Source: Sphingopyxis sp. (GTDB lineage: Bacteria > Pseudomonadota > Alphaproteobacteria > Sphingomonadales > Sphingomonadaceae). Taken from it: a DNA stretch of 7,158 nucleotides. A program made the translations under genes and the position numbers. Below are positions 4,852 through 7,158 of the stretch, piece after piece. Every line of letters begins with the position of its first letter. Position 1 is the first letter of the stretch. The stretch spans positions 1 to 7,158 of the forward strand of contig JAHCKJ010000107.1 in the NCBI GenBank assembly GCA_026125835.1. Reading direction: 5' to 3'. A model generated the notes under the pieces. That model worked only from the letters and a program-made list of their open reading frames with translations, did not search any database and was not told the origin of the DNA.

Positions 4852-6255
4852 ATGGCCATCGAATTGAAGATGCCGGCGCTGTCGCCGACGATGGAAGAAG
4901 GCACGCTCGCTAAATGGCTCGTCAAGGAAGGCGACACGGTCAAGTCGGGCGATATCCTCGCCGAGATCGAGACCGACAAGGCGACGATGGAATTTGAAGC
5001 CATTGATGAGGGCACCATCGGCCAGATTTTGGTTGCCGAGGGCACCGACAATGTGAAGGTCGGCACCGTGATCGCGACGATCACGGGCGAGGGCGAAGAA
5101 GCGCCTTCAACGTCCGTTCGTGCCGAGCCTGTCGAAGCACCGTCCTTGTCTGCGACGTCGCCGGAAGAAAAGGGCGGCCCTTTGGCAAGCTCGGGGCAAA
5201 CGGAAGAAAAAGTCGAAAAGCCCGCCGCAACCGAGCGCGCCTCCGACCCCGCCATCCCCGAAGGCACCACGATGGTCAAGCTGACCGTCCGCGAAGCGCT
5301 GCGCGACGCGATGGCCGAGGAAATGCGCGCCGACGACCGCGTGTTCGTGATGGGGGAAGAAGTCGCCGAGTATCAGGGTGCGTACAAGGTAACGCAGGGG
5401 CTGCTCCAGGAATTCGGCCCGCAACGTGTCGTCGACACCCCGATCACCGAATATGGATTTGCCGGACTGGGAGCGGGCGCCGCGATGGGCGGTCTTCGCC
5501 CGGTGATCGAATTCATGACGTTCAACTTCGCGATGCAGGCGATCGACCACATCATCAACTCGGCGGCCAAGACCAACTATATGTCGGGCGGCCAGATGCG
5601 CTGTCCGATCGTGTTCCGCGGCCCCAATGGCGCCGCCAGCAGGGTCGCCGCGCAGCACAGCCAGAATTTCGCGCCCTGGTACGCCAGCGTCCCCGGCCTG
5701 ATCGTGATCTCGCCCTATGACGCCGCCGATGCCAAGGGCTTGTTGAAGGCCGCGATCCGCAGCGAGGACCCGGTCGTGTTTCTCGAAAACGAGCTGCTCT
5801 ATGGCCGAAGCTTCGACGTCCCCGACCTCGACGATCATGTCCTCCCGATCGGCAAGGCGCGGATCATGCGCGAAGGCAGCGATGTGACCATCGTCAGCTA
5901 TTCGATCGGCGTCGGGCTTGCGCTCGAAGCCGCCGACCAGCTGGCGGGCGAGGGGATCGACGCCGAAGTCATCGACCTGCGCACCCTGCGCCCGCTCGAC
6001 ACCGCGACGGTGCTCGCCAGCCTCAAAAAGACCAACCACCTCGTTGTCGTCGAAGAAGGCTGGCCGGTCTGCTCGATTGCCAGCGAGCTTGCGATGGTCG
6101 CGATGGAGCAGGGCTTCGACGATCTCGACGCGCCGGTGATGCGCGTGTGCAACGAAGATGTGCCGCTGCCTTATGCTGCGAACCTCGAGAAGGCGGCGCT
6201 GGTCGACGTGCCGCGCGTCGTCGCGGCAGTGAAGGCGGTTCGCAATCGCGGCTAA
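4852..6255 (+). CDS. pdhB: Pyruvate dehydrogenase E1 component, beta subunit, with N-terminal lipoyl domain
   Basis: A 467-aa beta subunit of the pyruvate dehydrogenase E1 heterotetramer. Residues 1-80 are a biotinyl/lipoyl domain with the lipoylated lysine K43 in EIETDKATMEFEA. Residues about 81-140 are a Pro/Ala/Glu/Ser-rich mobile linker. Residues 141-467 are the E1 beta fold, with GEEVAEYQGAYKV (168-180), DTPITE (195-200, E200 being the equivalent of the Glu that activates the ThDP cofactor), EFMTFNFAMQAIDHIINSAAK, RGPNGAASRVAAQHSQ and LENELLYGRSF. E1 beta with a lipoyl domain is an alphaproteobacterial arrangement known for example from Zymomonas and rhizobia. ATG 4852 follows the pdhA stop by one base with GGAG 10 bases upstream; the longer frame from 4756 merely overlaps pdhA. 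The linker contains an in-frame repetitive palindrome (5114-5203). E2 and E3 genes are not in this window. Confidence 0.97.
   Translation: MAIELKMPALSPTMEEGTLAKWLVKEGDTVKSGDILAEIETDKATMEFEAIDEGTIGQILVAEGTDNVKVGTVIATITGEGEEAPSTSVRAEPVEAPSLSATSPEEKGGPLASSGQTEEKVEKPAATERASDPAIPEGTTMVKLTVREALRDAMAEEMRADDRVFVMGEEVAEYQGAYKVTQGLLQEFGPQRVVDTPITEYGFAGLGAGAAMGGLRPVIEFMTFNFAMQAIDHIINSAAKTNYMSGGQMRCPIVFRGPNGAASRVAAQHSQNFAPWYASVPGLIVISPYDAADAKGLLKAAIRSEDPVVFLENELLYGRSFDVPDLDDHVLPIGKARIMREGSDVTIVSYSIGVGLALEAADQLAGEGIDAEVIDLRTLRPLDTATVLASLKKTNHLVVVEEGWPVCSIASELAMVAMEQGFDDLDAPVMRVCNEDVPLPYAANLEKAALVDVPRVVAAVKAVRNRG
5114..5203. repeat. Repetitive palindromic element embedded in the pdhB linker
   Basis: Two 27-base arms, 5114-5140 and 5177-5203, are imperfect inverted repeats of each other (19 of 27 bases pair by my alignment), separated by 36 bases. 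The left arm is read in frame as SVRAEPVEA (residues 88-96 of PdhB); on the other strand it reads STGSARTD. Both peptides are ones I recall from spurious or real ORFs over a very common sphingomonad intergenic palindrome. The right arm is more diverged (reads GPLASSGQTE). It lies in the flexible linker between the lipoyl and catalytic domains, where an insertion is tolerated. Confidence 0.65.
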
Positions 6256-6262
6256 ACTACCC

Positions 6263-6345
6263 CGTCATTGCGAGGAGCGAAGCGACGAAGCAATCCAGAG
6301 TTGCGTCAAACGGCTCTGGATTGCTCCGCTTCGCTCGCAATGACG
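6263..6345. repeat. Long imperfect inverted repeat after pdhB (intergenic repetitive element)
   Basis: Left arm 6263-6300 and right arm 6314-6345 pair almost throughout: a perfect outer 12-bp stem (CGTCATTGCGAG), a short bulge, CGAAGCG paired with CGCTTCG, another bulge, and a perfect inner stem AGCAATCCAGAG around a 13-base loop (6301-6313). The CGTCATTGCGAG...GCAATCC layout matches a dispersed repeat I recall from many alphaproteobacterial genomes. It begins 8 bases after the pdhB stop, so in mRNA it would be a strong hairpin protecting or ending the pdhAB transcript. No T-run follows. Confidence 0.75.
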
Positions 6346-6367
6346 AAGCGCTGGTGTTAGCGCCCCG

Positions 6368-7009
6368 ATGATGGATGACGCTGCCCCTGAAATTCCTGCC
6401 TACCCCGACATCCGCGATCCGCGCATCATGGTCGCGGTGCCGCGCGAACGGCGCGCCGCGATCACGGCGCTTTGGGCGTTTGCCGAACGGCTGACCAAGC
6501 TGCTGCTCGACGCACGCGAACCGTTGATCGGGCAGATCAAGCTCGCCTGGTGGCGCGACATGACGGCGATGATCGCGCGCGATCCCGCCGCGCTGCCCAA
6601 GGGCGAACCTTTGCTGGCGGAGCTGCAAGCGACCTGGGCGGGGAAGGACGGGCTCGATACACTGGTGGACGCGGCCGAGGCAATGCTGCTTGCCGATGAC
6701 GTGGCGGCACAGCACAACGCCGCAGCCGGGTTCGGCGGCGCGATATTTGCGCTGGCTGGGGGCGCTGAAAATGGCGGCGCCCGTTGGGGCATGATGTGGG
6801 GCGCCGGGCTTCAGCAGGGCGCCAAGGAAGCCCGCGAGTATTTCGCCGCTGCGCGTGACTTGCCGCCGCCATCGCGCCGATCGTTCAATGGAAACAAGCC
6901 GCTGCTGATGCTCGACCGCTGGGCAGGCATCATCGCCCGGCACGATGGCGGGCGGCGCTGGCGGCGCGAGGGATTGCTGCTGCTGCGGCTCGGCCTGATC
7001 GGTCGCTGA
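6368..7009 (+). CDS. Squalene/phytoene synthase family protein, short and lacking Asp-rich motifs
   Basis: A 213-aa protein with the helical pattern of the squalene/phytoene synthase superfamily. Residues 15-40 (RDPRIMVAVPRERRAAITALWAFAERL) correspond to the start of the fold, and residues 54-65 hold the family signature IGQIKLAWWRDM. It is well short of the roughly 280-300 residues of true synthases. It lacks both DxxxD Mg-diphosphate motifs: where the first is expected there is AFAERLTKLLLDA. This resembles the non-catalytic NDUFAF6-like branch, which in eukaryotes assists respiratory complex I assembly, so prenyl condensation is unlikely; any assembly role is inference. The start could be ATG 6368 or ATG 6371; no clear ribosome site separates them. 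It follows pdhB after the palindromic repeat and precedes a probable cysE in the same direction. Confidence 0.7.
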   Translation: MMDDAAPEIPAYPDIRDPRIMVAVPRERRAAITALWAFAERLTKLLLDAREPLIGQIKLAWWRDMTAMIARDPAALPKGEPLLAELQATWAGKDGLDTLVDAAEAMLLADDVAAQHNAAAGFGGAIFALAGGAENGGARWGMMWGAGLQQGAKEAREYFAAARDLPPPSRRSFNGNKPLLMLDRWAGIIARHDGGRRWRREGLLLLRLGLIGR

Positions 7010-7024
7010 CGACAAAAAATGTCG
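7010..7024 (+). terminator. Small hairpin after the synthase-family gene
   Basis: CGACA, an AAAAA loop and TGTCG form a 5-bp stem immediately after the stop codon. It is weak and has no following T-run, so it is only a possible transcript end. The remaining 70 bases to the next start show no convincing promoter that I can place. Confidence 0.2.
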
Positions 7025-7094
7025 CGGGGGTGGAAATGCGGCGCCCGAACATCTATCTTGTCCGGTACAGAATAGGGTCGCAGGGGACACAAGG

Positions 7095-7158
7095 ATGTTC
7101 AACGGGCTGATCGCCTATCTCGAGACGAGCAAGGCGCGCGACCCCGCGCCGCGGTCGC
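7095..7158 (+). CDS. Probable serine O-acetyltransferase, 5' end only
   Basis: Only 21 codons are present, running off the window: MFNGLIAYLETSKARDPAPR and one more Ser. The YL-x4-KARDPAPRS start resembles the N-terminus of the bacterial serine acetyltransferase (CysE/EpsC) group, which makes O-acetylserine for cysteine biosynthesis. The ATG at 7095 has AGGGGA seven bases upstream. The catalytic left-handed beta-helix lies outside the window, so the identification rests on a short motif recognised from memory. Confidence 0.5.
   Translation, partial: MFNGLIAYLETSKARDPAPRS

Noticed and set aside
5107..6039. Minus-strand reading frame of 310 codons opposite pdhB
   Set aside because: It mirrors the pdhB coding region, is rich in His/Arg/Asp/Gly, and has no family resemblance.
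6257..6345. Peptide-like reading across the post-pdhB repeat (contains IARSEATKQS)
   Set aside because: This peptide arises whenever that common repeat is translated; the palindrome explains the sequence and no gene is needed.
5114..6345. CRISPR array
   Set aside because: The only repeats are two different inverted repeats; there is no series of direct repeats with regular spacers and no cas gene.

Overview
This window looks like chromosomal DNA from a high-GC alphaproteobacterium, most likely a sphingomonad (Sphingopyxis or Sphingomonas type). Three things point there: an eno / ftsB-type / pdhA / pdhB gene order, a pyruvate dehydrogenase E1 beta subunit with its own N-terminal lipoyl domain, and two repetitive palindromes of kinds I recall as common in sphingomonad genomes. 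One of these is read in frame as the peptide SVRAEPVEA; the other is the CGTCATTGCGAG...AATGACG type. The assignment comes from recognising proteins and repeats, not from a database search.

Layout. Positions 1-946 (minus strand) hold two small envelope-associated genes in tandem. The first is a 181-aa protein with a lysine/alanine/proline-rich tail and a C-terminal membrane anchor (DUF883/ElaB/YqjD-like). Seven bases after it comes a phage-holin-family (holin superfamily III-like) two-helix membrane protein, which runs off the window. A 202-bp divergent intergenic region separates them from eno (enolase, 1149-2423). Next, in opposite orientation and only one base past the eno stop, is an unrecognised 262-aa gene of about 52% GC against about two-thirds GC in its neighbours. 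It carries an R-x5-H motif like that of HEPN domains and looks like an accessory insertion. Then come an FtsB/DivIC-like septum protein (3303-3629), pdhA (best start is a TTG at 3780) and pdhB (4852-6255), the last two one base apart. A long imperfect hairpin repeat follows pdhB. After it lie a short, degenerate squalene/phytoene-synthase-family protein (6368-7009) and the first 21 codons of what is probably a serine O-acetyltransferase (7095 onward).

How the genes fit together. Enolase makes phosphoenolpyruvate, and the PdhA/PdhB heterotetramer commits the resulting pyruvate to acetyl-CoA, so the core is a lower-glycolysis-to-TCA block with a cell-division gene embedded in it. E2 (pdhC) and E3 (lpd) are not in the window. 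The best candidates for something new are the lone low-GC HEPN-like gene placed exactly between eno and the ftsB-like gene, and the repetitive palindrome that has become the interdomain linker of PdhB.
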